Source of the DNA: CAZCTC01 sp964501335
GTDB lineage: Bacteria > Chloroflexota > Anaerolineae > B4-G1 > SLSP01
Reading direction: 5' to 3'
Length of the DNA: 64,000 nucleotides
NCBI GenBank assembly: GCA_964501335.1
Contig: CAZCTC010000035.1
Location: 1-64,000, forward strand
Below, in pieces: positions 52,997-61,803 of this stretch. The notes under the pieces are model-generated. The model did not search any database. It was given only the letters and a program-made list of their open reading frames with translations, and was not told the origin of the DNA. The first letter of the stretch is position 1; every line of letters begins with the position of its first letter. Position numbers and translations under genes: made by a program.

Positions 52997-54348
52997 AAAA
53001 GCTAACTGGAATTTTATTGGTGATGGTGGCTCTGGCGGCTCTGGGTTCGGCGGTGGCCGTGCAATCCCGTTCGGATACAACGTGGTTGGGAGCGGGAGAC
53101 AGTGTGAATATGTCTATCAATGCCGATGCTCGCCAGGTCTCGTTAGCCTTAGGGGCGAATGAGATTGCGATGGCCTGGGCCGGCGATCCCGAACCGGGAA
53201 ATACGGCGGGGATGGGGATTTTCCTCAAGCGTTGGTCCCGATCAGGGACGCCGACTTCGGGGGGAGCCACGCAGGTGGTTTCCGGGACCGATGCCTGGTA
53301 TCCGACCCTGGTTTATTCCAGCTCGCAGTTGCTGGCCTCCTGGGTTCAGGGATATTACACCGGTCCGGTGGGTTCGATTATGCAGCAAGACATCGGGGGG
53401 GGCGCTCCCCTGGTGGTGATGGCGCAGGTCTATGGGTATACGGCTCCGCGGCTCGCGGCCGGGCCCACCGGCTATCATATTGTTTTTTCGGCGGCGCTCA
53501 CCGATTCGATGAAGACGAAAGGCGATCTCTACTATGCTTATCGCGCTCCGGGGAGCAATGTGTGGGAGGTTCCCTCGATCATTGTGACGCGGACGCAGGT
53601 GATCCCTGACGATTCCAGCGGTGGAATTTACTATCCCAGTATGGCTTTAAGCCCGGATGGTCAACATATCCATATCGCCTGGGAACAGATGGGGGTGCGG
53701 GTGGTTTCGGAGACGGTATTCACCTCATTCACGGTCTGGTATGTAGAAGGCAGCTGGAATGGCAGCCGTTTTGTCTGGGGCTTGCCCGGGCAGATTTCTC
53801 CGGTCGGGCAGCAGGTGGGACGGCCCAATCTGGCTGTCAGCAGTGACGGTCAGGTGCATATGACCTGGACGGAGATGATCGTAGGGGCGGGGGGAACGAC
53901 GAATCCTGAGGGGCAGTATATTAATTATGCCCGGCGTTCCACTCAAGGGGTCTGGTCCACTCCTGTACGGATCGATCCTGATCCGGTGCGGGTGAACACG
54001 TATCGGCCGGGACGGGCGGCTTCTTCCGTGGCCCTGACGCCGGGAAACAAGGTGTGCGTGGCCTGGCATGGATTCCGGGGGCAGGCGGGCGATGCCGGCC
54101 AGGAAGAGATCCTCGTGGGGTGTTCTTTCAACGGTGGGGTTTCCTGGGAACCGGTCTTTAACGCTTCGGAGACGGAAACGCTTTCGTTCTTTCCCTCCTT
54201 GCAGATGGATCCGGCCGGTCAGCTTTTTCTGGCCTGGGAAGATTTTCAGGGGAGTTCCACTTACACGACCGATTACGATATTTTCTATCGGTCAGGGAAT
54301 TCCATTTACAAGGTTTATTTACCGGCACTTTACAAGAGGGGATCATGA
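52993..54348 (+). CDS. Secreted BNR/sialidase-like beta-propeller protein
   Basis: 451 residues with signal peptide (LTGILLVMVALAALGSAVAV). Repeats such as YPSMALSPDGQHIHIAWEQM, PNLAVSSDGQVHMTWTEM and FPSLQMDPAGQLFLAWEDF resemble Asp-box/BNR blades of a propeller, but the catalytic residues of sialidases are not evident. The C-terminal SIYKVYLPALYKRGS has the Y-L-P motif shared with other secreted proteins here. It overlaps its neighbours by ATGA at both ends, so it belongs to the Tad-like locus. Glycan or protein binding is inferred. Confidence 0.85.
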   Translation: MKKLTGILLVMVALAALGSAVAVQSRSDTTWLGAGDSVNMSINADARQVSLALGANEIAMAWAGDPEPGNTAGMGIFLKRWSRSGTPTSGGATQVVSGTDAWYPTLVYSSSQLLASWVQGYYTGPVGSIMQQDIGGGAPLVVMAQVYGYTAPRLAAGPTGYHIVFSAALTDSMKTKGDLYYAYRAPGSNVWEVPSIIVTRTQVIPDDSSGGIYYPSMALSPDGQHIHIAWEQMGVRVVSETVFTSFTVWYVEGSWNGSRFVWGLPGQISPVGQQVGRPNLAVSSDGQVHMTWTEMIVGAGGTTNPEGQYINYARRSTQGVWSTPVRIDPDPVRVNTYRPGRAASSVALTPGNKVCVAWHGFRGQAGDAGQEEILVGCSFNGGVSWEPVFNASETETLSFFPSLQMDPAGQLFLAWEDFQGSSTYTTDYDIFYRSGNSIYKVYLPALYKRGS

Positions 54349-54965
54349 AACTCTTACGGAGTGCGTTGCTGGGCATTGGATTGGGGACCTTTGGGCTGGC
54401 GGCCATCCTGATGGTGATCGGATTGATGGCGAATTTGCAGATGAACCAGCCGAAGGTGGTATGGCGAGGACTTTCCGCTCCCATCTCTTTGTCCGATGCG
54501 GCGCAGCGCGCGCAGGCGCGGGCTTCCCAATGGGCGGGGGATGCCGCTCTGGTCCGGGCTGAGGCCAGCTGGCGACCGGATGACAACTGGGTCAAGGCAA
54601 GTCAACCGGCAGTTTCCTGGTCATTGGGTTACTACTCGCCACAGCAGCATGCTCTGGCTCTGGTCAGCGTACGCGGGGCGGAAGTTCTGTGGGTTCCCCC
54701 GATCGAGGTCACTCAGGTTTTAACCCCGTTGCAGGCTTTTCCGCCGCGGGCGGGAGTGGATGTAGCCTGGTTGACTTTCCGGGGAGCGGGGGGGGATGAT
54801 TTTCTGAAGGCTCATCCTGATGCGTTAGTGCAGTTTCAGTTACGACAAAAAGAGACCAGCATGGTGTGGGATGTTCTGGCGGTGAAGGGCGATGCGAATT
54901 GGGAAGTGTTGATCGATGCTGAATCCGGTCTTTTGATTCAGTCAGGAGAAAACAGAAAGCCGTAG
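54345..54965 (+). CDS. Membrane-anchored protein of the Tad-like locus, unknown
   Basis: 206 residues: one N-terminal hydrophobic helix (LLGIGLGTFGLAAILMVIGLM), then an extracytoplasmic alpha/beta part. ISLSDAAQRAQARASQWAGD and the closing WEVLIDAESGLLIQSGENRK resemble PepSY-like folds, in which such helices and sheets inhibit peptidases, but the match is loose. It is coupled to the BNR gene upstream (ATGA) and lies ten bases before tadE-like 2. Confidence 0.7.
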   Translation: MKLLRSALLGIGLGTFGLAAILMVIGLMANLQMNQPKVVWRGLSAPISLSDAAQRAQARASQWAGDAALVRAEASWRPDDNWVKASQPAVSWSLGYYSPQQHALALVSVRGAEVLWVPPIEVTQVLTPLQAFPPRAGVDVAWLTFRGAGGDDFLKAHPDALVQFQLRQKETSMVWDVLAVKGDANWEVLIDAESGLLIQSGENRKP

Positions 54966-54975
54966 GAGGTGTGCG

Positions 54976-55368
54976 ATGCGACAGCGTGGACAAAGTCTCG
55001 TAGAATTTGCATTGTTATTTCCCATTTTGATTATGCTGCTGTTGGGGCTGGTGGATTTTGGCCGGGTCTATTATGTGGCCGTGGCCATCAATGATGCGGC
55101 CGATGAGGGAGCGACCTATGCGGCGATTCGTCCCAACGATGATGCCGGGATTGCTGCCCGGGCCACCGGGGCGACGGGCGGGTTGGTTACCATTACGGCG
55201 GATCAGGTGATGATTTATCAGCCGCCGACCGTTGCGCCCGGACAGCCGATTACCGTGGTGGTTCAGTATCACTTTGATTTTTATACTCCATTTGTCAGCT
55301 CGTTTTTTGAAGGCGGCACTTTAGATTTGCAAGGCAGCGCATCGCATCCTATTCTGTCGGTACGTTAA
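54976..55368 (+). CDS. TadE-like pilus protein (short)
   Basis: 130 residues, usual domain of TadE: RGQSLVEFALLFPILIMLLL, then GLVDFGRVYYVAVAINDAADEG, and a beta-rich end. AGGAGGTG precedes the ATG. The Glu at position 5 of the mature sequence (LVEFA) is the conserved one used in pseudopilins. It lies between the large TadE-like and two TadG-like genes. Confidence 0.9.
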   Translation: MRQRGQSLVEFALLFPILIMLLLGLVDFGRVYYVAVAINDAADEGATYAAIRPNDDAGIAARATGATGGLVTITADQVMIYQPPTVAPGQPITVVVQYHFDFYTPFVSSFFEGGTLDLQGSASHPILSVR

Positions 55369-55420
55369 GGGATTTCTTGAGGGGGAAAAGGAGGCGGCTG
55401 GGAGCCAGCCGGAAATCGAA

Positions 55421-56617
55421 ATGAAAAATGAGCGTGGACAGGCTTTATTTCTGATCGTGTTTGCCATCCTCGCTTTGTTGGCAGTAGTGGGGCTGGCTAT
55501 TGACGGAGGCCGTTTGTATCAAGCCCGACGGATTGCTCAGAATGCGGCGGATGCGTCTGCTCAGGCCGGGGCCCAGGTTTTGAGCGATGTGCTCGGCACC
55601 TGTGCTTCGGGAGGAAGTGCCCAGGATTACAAAGTGGCCAGTGCGATTGTGGAGTTTGCGCAATCCAATGGAGTACGATCGGATATGGTTCACGGGCGAG
55701 TTGAGGCCTGGTATGTGGACATCAATCAGCAGCGGTTGCGCAATGTGGGCCAGGGGCAGATCCCACACCTGGCTACTGGAATTGAAGTTTCTTTGTTGAT
55801 TACGGAAGAGACGACCTTTTCCCGGGTGGTGGGGCAGAATGAGATCGTGGCCAACAGTGGGGCCATGGCGATGACGGGACCGATCATTCAAATGCGGGCC
55901 GGTGTGATTCCGATGGCGGTTCCCTATGAACTGGTAGTGGGAAACGATCAGTGGGTGCGGCCGGCGGCCGGGGAACGGTTATACATTTTTGACAATGGTG
56001 ATGGTCAGTTCTGCCGGGATGCTGCCGGAACGCGTTGTTTTGGGACTTCCGACGATCGCTCGCATCGGGGTTGGCTCAATTTCGACTACATTTACAATGT
56101 GGCCCATATGACCGATCCCGCCGATCCTAATTATCGCTTCCGGGATACCAATCCTTCTTCCAATCAGTTGAAAAACTGGGTGGTGAACGGTTCACCTTAT
56201 CAGATTTTTGCCGGCACCCTTGGTTATCTGGATCAGGATTTGATTCACGGGTTTCCCGGTGCCCGCCAGTCCGTTTTGGATGCGGTGGTTCAGGAATATA
56301 GCGGGCCAGGAGAGTACGCTTATATTCCTTTGTTTGACAACATTTACGCGGGTGGAGAACTGGATCAGAAAGGCTATGCCCCTCCGGATATGGGGTGGCC
56401 GACTTCGGGCGGCGGCGCGGATCGATCCTATCTTTATCACATTGTCGGTTTTGCGGCCATTCATCCGATTCGACTGACGGGGAACGGCAACCATGTATTG
56501 GAAGTGACCCTGTTGGATTCCACGGTTGCTCCCGGGCAACCGATTATCCGCCCGGACGAGGGCCTGGGCGAGGGTTGTTATCCATTGTTGTTGCGGGGGA
56601 TCTCACTCTGGCGGTAA
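55421..56617 (+). CDS. TadG-like surface protein 1
   Basis: 398 residues. N-terminal helix and motif RGQALFLIVFAILALLAVVG, LAIDGGRLYQARRIAQNAAD, ASAQAGAQVL are typical of the Flp-assembly TadE/G-like domain. The body (about 90-398) is an extracellular beta-rich region ending GEGCYPLLLRGISLWR. The next gene has the same layout and similar end, so the two are paralogues. Without a pilus ATPase in the window its role in pilus assembly is uncertain; these proteins also act in surface attachment. Confidence 0.88.
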   Translation: MKNERGQALFLIVFAILALLAVVGLAIDGGRLYQARRIAQNAADASAQAGAQVLSDVLGTCASGGSAQDYKVASAIVEFAQSNGVRSDMVHGRVEAWYVDINQQRLRNVGQGQIPHLATGIEVSLLITEETTFSRVVGQNEIVANSGAMAMTGPIIQMRAGVIPMAVPYELVVGNDQWVRPAAGERLYIFDNGDGQFCRDAAGTRCFGTSDDRSHRGWLNFDYIYNVAHMTDPADPNYRFRDTNPSSNQLKNWVVNGSPYQIFAGTLGYLDQDLIHGFPGARQSVLDAVVQEYSGPGEYAYIPLFDNIYAGGELDQKGYAPPDMGWPTSGGGADRSYLYHIVGFAAIHPIRLTGNGNHVLEVTLLDSTVAPGQPIIRPDEGLGEGCYPLLLRGISLWR

Positions 56618-56689
56618 CCCATAGGGGCCCATGGGCCGGTCGGAGTTCGATTCGATCAGTAGCGGGATTTTAGCGGGAGGAGGTTTGCC

Positions 56690-57934
56690 ATGAAAAACGA
56701 GCGTGGTCAGGCTATTTTCATCATTGCCTTTGCTATCGTAGCATTGGTCGCTGTCGTTGGGCTGGCCATCGATGGGGGTCAGCTTTATAACTCTCGCCGG
56801 ATAGCGCAGAAAGCTGCGGATGCGGCCGCGCTGGCGGGAACCCGAACTCTGGGAGGGATTATCAAGTCCTGTACTTCGGTCGGGACGGCACAGGATTCTG
56901 AGGTGGCACAGTCGGTGCTCGATTTTGCTAAGAATAACGGCATTGTTCCGAATTCTCCTACCGGGCGGGTGGAGGCCTGGTATGTGAATAAGGATGCCGT
57001 GGTGCTGGGCAATGTTGGGACCGGAACGGTTCCGAATGGAGCTACCGGGATTCAGGTTTCGATTATCATTACCGGACCGGCGACCTTTACCCGAATTATC
57101 GGTCAACAGAATCTGGTTGCCGCGAGCCAATCGACCGCGATGACCGGGAAGATCACCCAGTTCTCGGGAGCGGGGATTTTGCCCATTGCCGTTCCTGATG
57201 AGGTTGTGGCGGTGATGGGCGAGGGCGATGATTTTATGATCGGAGACGGCGGTGCCTATTGCCGGAATGAGAATTCCAGCTGTGTCGGAAACGGTAACGA
57301 TCCCAATTCGCAGCGGGGCTGGTTGAATTTCTACTATATTTACAATATAGATCACCTGACGGCAAGTGATCCGCTGCGCCGGACCAAGAAGGAGTCGTTG
57401 GGGGCCAGCGATCTGGCCGCCTTCATCGATGGGACGGTTCCGGTGCCGCCGATCTTTATGGGGACTCCGCCGATCCCGCCGGCGCCGGCACAACCGGTGA
57501 CGGTTTTCCCCGACGGCGATTTCATCGACGGGACGACCGGTGAGAAGCAGTCAGATCTGCACTCGATTTACGACACCTATGCCGGACAAGAGGTTTATCT
57601 ACCGGTCTTCGATGTCGTCTATTCTCCGCCTTATATGTACAATCTGAAGCGCGCTGACGGCTCGCGGGTTTTTCCTGACCCCTGCACCGATCAGGGCTGC
57701 TCGGGGGGCAAGCAACGCTGGCCGAATCAGTCGGACTACATGTACCATATCATCGGTTTTGCGGCGGTGGATGTGTGCGACCAGGCCGAGAATCCGGCGG
57801 AGTGTCGGGATGAGAAGAATTTGCGAGGGACTTTCAAAGAGGTCATCATTGGAGATGCGCAAATTCAGCCCAGTGAGGGGATCGGCACCTGCCCTTCCAA
57901 TCTGTTGATGTTCTCGGTCAGCCTGTGGAAATAG
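56690..57934 (+). CDS. TadG-like surface protein 2
   Basis: 414 residues; GGGAGGAGG precedes the ATG. N-terminus RGQAIFIIAFAIVALVAVVG and LAIDGGQLYNSRRIAQKAAD parallels gene 1 closely; the C-terminus is GIGTCPSNLLMFSVSLWK. The middle contains cysteine pairs (YCRNENSSC, PCTDQGCSGG, VCDQAENPAECRDE) absent from gene 1, perhaps forming disulfides. It ends the locus, with a terminator 30 bases on. Confidence 0.88.
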   Translation: MKNERGQAIFIIAFAIVALVAVVGLAIDGGQLYNSRRIAQKAADAAALAGTRTLGGIIKSCTSVGTAQDSEVAQSVLDFAKNNGIVPNSPTGRVEAWYVNKDAVVLGNVGTGTVPNGATGIQVSIIITGPATFTRIIGQQNLVAASQSTAMTGKITQFSGAGILPIAVPDEVVAVMGEGDDFMIGDGGAYCRNENSSCVGNGNDPNSQRGWLNFYYIYNIDHLTASDPLRRTKKESLGASDLAAFIDGTVPVPPIFMGTPPIPPAPAQPVTVFPDGDFIDGTTGEKQSDLHSIYDTYAGQEVYLPVFDVVYSPPYMYNLKRADGSRVFPDPCTDQGCSGGKQRWPNQSDYMYHIIGFAAVDVCDQAENPAECRDEKNLRGTFKEVIIGDAQIQPSEGIGTCPSNLLMFSVSLWK

Positions 57935-57963
57935 CATCGTCCGGTGGGCCGGACGCGCGGCAG

Positions 57964-57996
57964 ATCGGACGGGGTGGCCCCCCGTCCGATTTTTTG
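57964..57996 (+). terminator. Terminator after Tad-like locus
   Basis: Stem ATCGGACGGGG / CCCCGTCCGAT, then TTTTTG, about 30 bases past the stop. Confidence 0.85.
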
Positions 57997-58102
57997 TGCA
58001 TGTGCTCATTTTTTGTCGCAGAGCCGAAAAACGGGCCAAAAATTCAACATAGTCTGCTGGTGAGAAACTGCCTCGAGCGATGGTCAAAATGCAAAGATGG
58101 TG

Positions 58103-58108
58103 TATAAT
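58103..58108 (+). promoter_or_regulatory. -10 box TATAAT before RpiR gene
   Basis: Consensus TATAAT 65 bases before the ATG; the -35 is weak. Confidence 0.5.
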
Positions 58109-58173
58109 AAAGGCATCTAATAAAGCTTAATTACCTGAGACTACCGACACTTAGAAAATTGAAAGGAGTTTCA

Positions 58174-59121
58174 ATGTTTCAGGAGCGGATTCGAGAGCAT
58201 TACGAGCATCTAAGTCCCGGCTTCCGCCGGCTGGCTGATTTCATCATGACCAGCACACTGGATGCAGCGTTCTTGACAGCGACCGAGCTGGCCCGGCGTG
58301 TGGCCGTTGACCCGGCGACGGTGGTTCGTTTTGCCCAGGAACTGGGATATTCGGGCTATCGTGAGCTTTCACGGGAAATCAAACGGTATGTGCGGGATCA
58401 GGTTACGGCTACCTATCGTAAAGCTGCTGAGGCCGGGTCGGTGGAAGAACTGTTGCAGGCTCTGGTGGAAAATTCCCGCCAGAACGTGCAGCATTTTGCC
58501 ACTACCGAACTGACCGGGTTGGCGGATGTGGTCCGGGTTTTGGCGCAGGCCAAGCGGATCTGGGTCGGCGGGGAATTTCTGGGACACGACATCGCCAGCT
58601 TTATGTCCAAGAATTTCGAGCTGATGGGGATCAATTCCAAGATTTTCTCCCCCGCCATGATGGAAACCGCCAGCATGATTTCCAGACTGGAAGAAGGCGA
58701 TGTGGTTTTCATTATTGCCAGCAGCGGTCCGAACGTGGACACCGGTTATGCGGTGCACATGGCCCGGGAAAAGGGCGTCAAGACTGTCTGCCTGACGGGT
58801 TCCGGCGTGATTCTGCCGGCCCGGGAAGCGGAATACACCATTTCTGTGCCGGTGAAGAGCCCGGCGGGCGTGCCGAGTTTCGGCGCGTTGATGCAGGTGT
58901 TGTCTTTGCTGTGGGAAGCTCTGGCCCGCCAGCGCTCGGAGAAGACTGTGGAGTTGATGCTGGCGATGCAGGAATATCAGGGAACGCTGTTGTCTCTGCG
59001 TGCTGATACCCCAGAATACGAAGTGGCTTCTCCGCAGGAGACCTGGAAGGATTTCCTGCTGACTGATGCTTCTGCCGCGGCGTCTGGTGATGCTGCGGGC
59101 GACGAAGACGACGAAGAATAG
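58174..59121 (+). CDS. RpiR/MurR-family transcriptional regulator with SIS domain
   Basis: 315 residues from the ATG at 58174 (AAAGGAG upstream). N-terminal helix-turn-helix of the RpiR type (LSPGFRRLADFIMT, LTATELARRVAVDPATVVRF, GYSGYRELSREIK), then a SIS sugar-phosphate isomerase fold (about 110-260: RIWVGGEFLGHDIASFMSKN, DVVFIIASSGPNVDTGYAVH). A short acidic tail (AAGDEDDEE) follows. These regulators sense phosphosugars. A close paralogue begins near 64000 on the other strand. The gene is monocistronic with a promoter and terminator. Confidence 0.92.
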   Translation: MFQERIREHYEHLSPGFRRLADFIMTSTLDAAFLTATELARRVAVDPATVVRFAQELGYSGYRELSREIKRYVRDQVTATYRKAAEAGSVEELLQALVENSRQNVQHFATTELTGLADVVRVLAQAKRIWVGGEFLGHDIASFMSKNFELMGINSKIFSPAMMETASMISRLEEGDVVFIIASSGPNVDTGYAVHMAREKGVKTVCLTGSGVILPAREAEYTISVPVKSPAGVPSFGALMQVLSLLWEALARQRSEKTVELMLAMQEYQGTLLSLRADTPEYEVASPQETWKDFLLTDASAAASGDAAGDEDDEE

Positions 59122-59170
59122 TTTTGACGGATTGGTTCGGGTAGGTTTAGCGGTAGTCAGGTTAAGAAAG

Positions 59171-59206
59171 AGTCAGGCGGTCTGTAAAGACCGCCTGACT
59201 TTTTAT
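59171..59206 (+). terminator. Terminator of RpiR gene
   Basis: Stem AGTCAGGCGGTC / GACCGCCTGACT, loop TGTAAA, then TTTTATT. It touches the end of the convergent cupin gene. Confidence 0.9.
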
Positions 59207-59523
59207 TATCCCCGGATCATGGTTAAAAGCATTTTGAACGGTGTGAGTGCATGCAGAGCGTGCGGAACATGGGCCGGCATCAGCAAGATTTGTCCGGCAG
59301 CGACGGTATACGGTTGCCCGGCCAGGTGGATTTCCACATTGCCTTCGAGGCACTGAACCAGGGCATCGAAGGGGGCGGTGTGTTCGCTTAAGCCTTCCCC
59401 GTTGTCGAAGGCAAAGATTGTGACGGTGCCGGTCGGACTGCTGACGATTTCTCGACTGACGACGGCTCCTGTTTGATAGTCCACCAGCTGGACCAGCGTT
59501 TGAACCTGCGATTGTTTCTCCAT
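59206..59523 (-). CDS. Small cupin-domain protein
   Basis: 105 residues, one conserved beta-barrel cupin (TVTIFAFDNGEGLSEHTAPF, VQCLEGNVEIHLAGQPYTVA, PAHVPHALHALTPFKMLL). Metal ligands of cupins are partly present (His in SEHTAP and the Glu in CLEGN, then His in PHALH). Function cannot be told; small cupins often sense or bind small molecules. It follows the DUF438 gene by five bases and is part of its operon. Confidence 0.88.
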   Translation of the reverse strand: MEKQSQVQTLVQLVDYQTGAVVSREIVSSPTGTVTIFAFDNGEGLSEHTAPFDALVQCLEGNVEIHLAGQPYTVAAGQILLMPAHVPHALHALTPFKMLLTMIRG

Positions 59524-59528
59524 TGCAT

Positions 59529-60767
59529 TTACTCCCGGGTGGAATTTTCAGGAAGGGACGGGGCTGTCTCGTCCAGCAACCGTCGTTCTCCCTGTAAGGC
59601 CCGCAGTGCGGTGAGATCCTGGACGACTTCCAGGGTACCTCGATAGGCGCCCGTTACATCACGGAGCGGAAAATAACGGATGGAGATGAATTTGCCGGCC
59701 ATTTGAATCCAGAATTCGGCGACCTCACGCCGGCCGGCCCGGAAATCATCCAGAATTTGCTGCACGCGATGGACGCTTTGGGGGGGATGGCATTTCTGTA
59801 CCTGTCGCCCGATCACGGCGGGTGTGCGGGGGAAGATGCGATCCCGGGTTTGGGTGAAGAAGCGCACGCGATCTTCTTCATCGACATAGGTGAGATCCAT
59901 GGGGAGGGCGCCGAACATCATATTGAGCTGTTCGACGGTCAGGGAGCCGACTTCCAGGGACAGGGTGCCTTCGGCGGCCGGCATGACGGGAGAATCGGGC
60001 GATTGAACGGTGGGTGGTTGCCAGGCTTTGCCCGGCAAGACGTAGCAATAGCCGATTTCAGATTCCTGATGGCGAAGTTTTCCCCATTCTTCCGGGCTTA
60101 ACCGTTCCATAGCGGCCGGGAAGAGGATATGATCTTCTTTATAGATCATGTCGCGAATGGTTTTATCGAGCCGTTGATAGAGTTCCCGGGCTTCCGTTGA
60201 AATTTCCCCGGTTGTCAACAGATTGGCCAGCGTTTTCCAATCCCGGCGGATGTCGTCATGGATGGCCCACATGACTGAACTCGGGCCGTAGAAATTGTGC
60301 CGTTCCAGATAGGGGAAGAGCAAATTTTCTTTGCGCTGATAATGTTTTTCGTATTGGAGCAATTTTTCGCTTTGCCGGCGTGCTTCGTTGAGGGTGGTTT
60401 CGTCCGGGGCGGCCAGCCAGCTTTCCAGGGTCCGTCCCAGGGCTTCCAGGATGTGGCCGACGGCGAGATTTTCAGCCCGGAAGGTGAAGATGGGATGTCC
60501 GGGGACGCTTTCCGTTTTAGTCTGCCCTTCTAACGATTCACGGAAGACCGAGAGATGGACATCACAGAGCATTTTGATGTCGGTTTCCGGCAGGCCTTCG
60601 CTGATGAGGGCCTGTTCCATTTCGGCGATTTCACCGGCCGTGGCATTGCCCAGAACGGCGGCAAATTCTTCTTTGACTTCTTCCACGGGATGTCCGGCAT
60701 GCAGGTCACGGATGAGGCGTTTCAGGATTTCCTGGCGCCGGATAGGGTTATCGATAGATTCGTTCAT
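59529..60767 (-). CDS. DUF438/hemerythrin-like protein with PAS domain
   Basis: 412 residues from the ATG at 60767 (GGAGGG upstream). N-terminal DUF438 (about 1-75: RRQEILKRLIRDLHAGHPVE, VLGNATAGEIAEMEQALISE), then a helical hemerythrin/HHE-type region with paired His (LQYEKHYQRKENLLFPYLER and IYKEDHILFPAAM) that could bind a di-iron centre, then a C-terminal PAS-like domain (DLTYVDEEDRVRFF ... PRTPAVIGRQVQKCHPP, GTLEVVQDLTALRALQGE). Members are thought to sense oxygen or redox state. The start overlaps the ferredoxin stop by ATGA and the cupin follows closely. Confidence 0.9.
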   Translation of the reverse strand: MNESIDNPIRRQEILKRLIRDLHAGHPVEEVKEEFAAVLGNATAGEIAEMEQALISEGLPETDIKMLCDVHLSVFRESLEGQTKTESVPGHPIFTFRAENLAVGHILEALGRTLESWLAAPDETTLNEARRQSEKLLQYEKHYQRKENLLFPYLERHNFYGPSSVMWAIHDDIRRDWKTLANLLTTGEISTEARELYQRLDKTIRDMIYKEDHILFPAAMERLSPEEWGKLRHQESEIGYCYVLPGKAWQPPTVQSPDSPVMPAAEGTLSLEVGSLTVEQLNMMFGALPMDLTYVDEEDRVRFFTQTRDRIFPRTPAVIGRQVQKCHPPQSVHRVQQILDDFRAGRREVAEFWIQMAGKFISIRYFPLRDVTGAYRGTLEVVQDLTALRALQGERRLLDETAPSLPENSTRE

Positions 60768-60976
60768 TTTTCCCTCCAAACGATTTCGAATTCACAGGTT
60801 ACGGCGGAGACCGGGCAGAGTGTTTCGCACTGTGTGCAATAGGTGCAGGATTCAGGGGCGATGAAGACCGGTCCGGCATCGGTTAATTTCAGGGCCTGCG
60901 CCGGGCAGGTCTGAATACAAAGGCCGCAGCGGGTGCATTTTCCGCGATCAATTTCCGGCAAAGCCCAAGGGTCCAT
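60764..60976 (-). CDS. Small 2x[4Fe-4S] ferredoxin-like protein
   Basis: 70 residues with eight cysteines in two clusters (CTRCGLCIQTCP and CTYCTQCETLCP). It should carry electrons at low potential, likely to or from the DUF438 protein with which it is coupled. ATGG with an AGGAAAAAT site supports the start. It is the first gene of the redox cassette. Confidence 0.93.
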   Translation of the reverse strand: MDPWALPEIDRGKCTRCGLCIQTCPAQALKLTDAGPVFIAPESCTYCTQCETLCPVSAVTCEFEIVWREK

Positions 60977-61046
60977 ATTTTTCCTCTCTTTAAGAGAGCC
61001 GTTTTGAGAATGATTCGATATCCGGTAATCTTTTAGATTGATAACA

Positions 61047-61095
61047 ACGGCCGCCTTTTGGTTTTCTGAATTCAGTATACCTAAAAGGCGGCCGT
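61047..61095. repeat. Large hairpin upstream of ferredoxin gene
   Basis: Thirteen-base arms ACGGCCGCCTTTT / AAAAGGCGGCCGT enclosing a 23-base loop that contains CTGAATTCAG. It lies between the Crp/Fnr gene and the ferredoxin operon and could be a terminator or an operator. Confidence 0.5.
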
Positions 61096-61126
61096 ATGAA
61101 CACTACAAAAGTCTGATTGCAGGATA

Positions 61127-61792
61127 TTAATCCCGGGCTTCTTTCTCCAAAGCAGCGCGGTCAAGCAGAACGATCTGCTGGCGTTCCATGCGGATCAGGC
61201 CGGCATCGACGAAGGCCCGCAGCGTTCGGCCGACGACGTCGCGCACGGTGCCCAGGTGGGCGGCGATGGCGTCCTGAGTCCAGCGGCGCGTGATTTGATC
61301 GGCTTCGGCCTGTTCCAGGAGAAAGCGAGCCAGCCGCCCGCGGACGGAGTGCAGGGCCAGGCGATCGACCAGTTCGGTCAGGTTGACGAGGCGGTGGGCG
61401 AAATCCTGGAGCAAGGCCAGGGCCAGCGGCGGCATATCCCGGGCCAGATTGCGGAATTCAGGTCCGGGGATGAGATAGAGGGTAACGGCATCCAGGGCCT
61501 GGACATTGGCATGGTTGACGGCTTCATGCTGGAAGGGCGGGACGGTGTTGAAGGCCTGTCCGGGGCCCATTTCGGTCAGGATTTGTTCGCGGCCGGTGGG
61601 AGCGAGGCGGGAGATGGAGACGTGGCCGGCGGCGATGAAACTTACGGCCGGGTTGGGGTCACCGGCTATCTGGATCACTTCGCCGGGGGCATAACTGCGA
61701 CGGACGGCAATCGCTGCGACCCGGGCGAGGTCGCTGGCATTCAGGTCATGGAAGAGGGCGATGCGGTGCAGGGATTGGAGATCGTCTGGCAT
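61127..61792 (-). CDS. Crp/Fnr-family transcriptional regulator
   Basis: 221 residues. Start taken at 61792, because the alternative further upstream has no homologous sequence; ribosome site is weak. Cyclic-nucleotide-binding fold (RIALFHDLNASDLARVAAIA, GEVIQIAGDP, VSFIAAGHVSISRLAP) and a C-terminal winged helix (RWTQDAIAAHLGTVRDVVGR). It has no Fnr-type cysteine cluster, so oxygen sensing through Fe-S is unlikely. It is cotranscribed with the DUF4177-like gene and lies just upstream of the redox cassette, its possible target. Confidence 0.9.
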   Translation of the reverse strand: MPDDLQSLHRIALFHDLNASDLARVAAIAVRRSYAPGEVIQIAGDPNPAVSFIAAGHVSISRLAPTGREQILTEMGPGQAFNTVPPFQHEAVNHANVQALDAVTLYLIPGPEFRNLARDMPPLALALLQDFAHRLVNLTELVDRLALHSVRGRLARFLLEQAEADQITRRWTQDAIAAHLGTVRDVVGRTLRAFVDAGLIRMERQQIVLLDRAALEKEARD

Positions 61793-61803
61793 GGAATTGA
61801 AGT

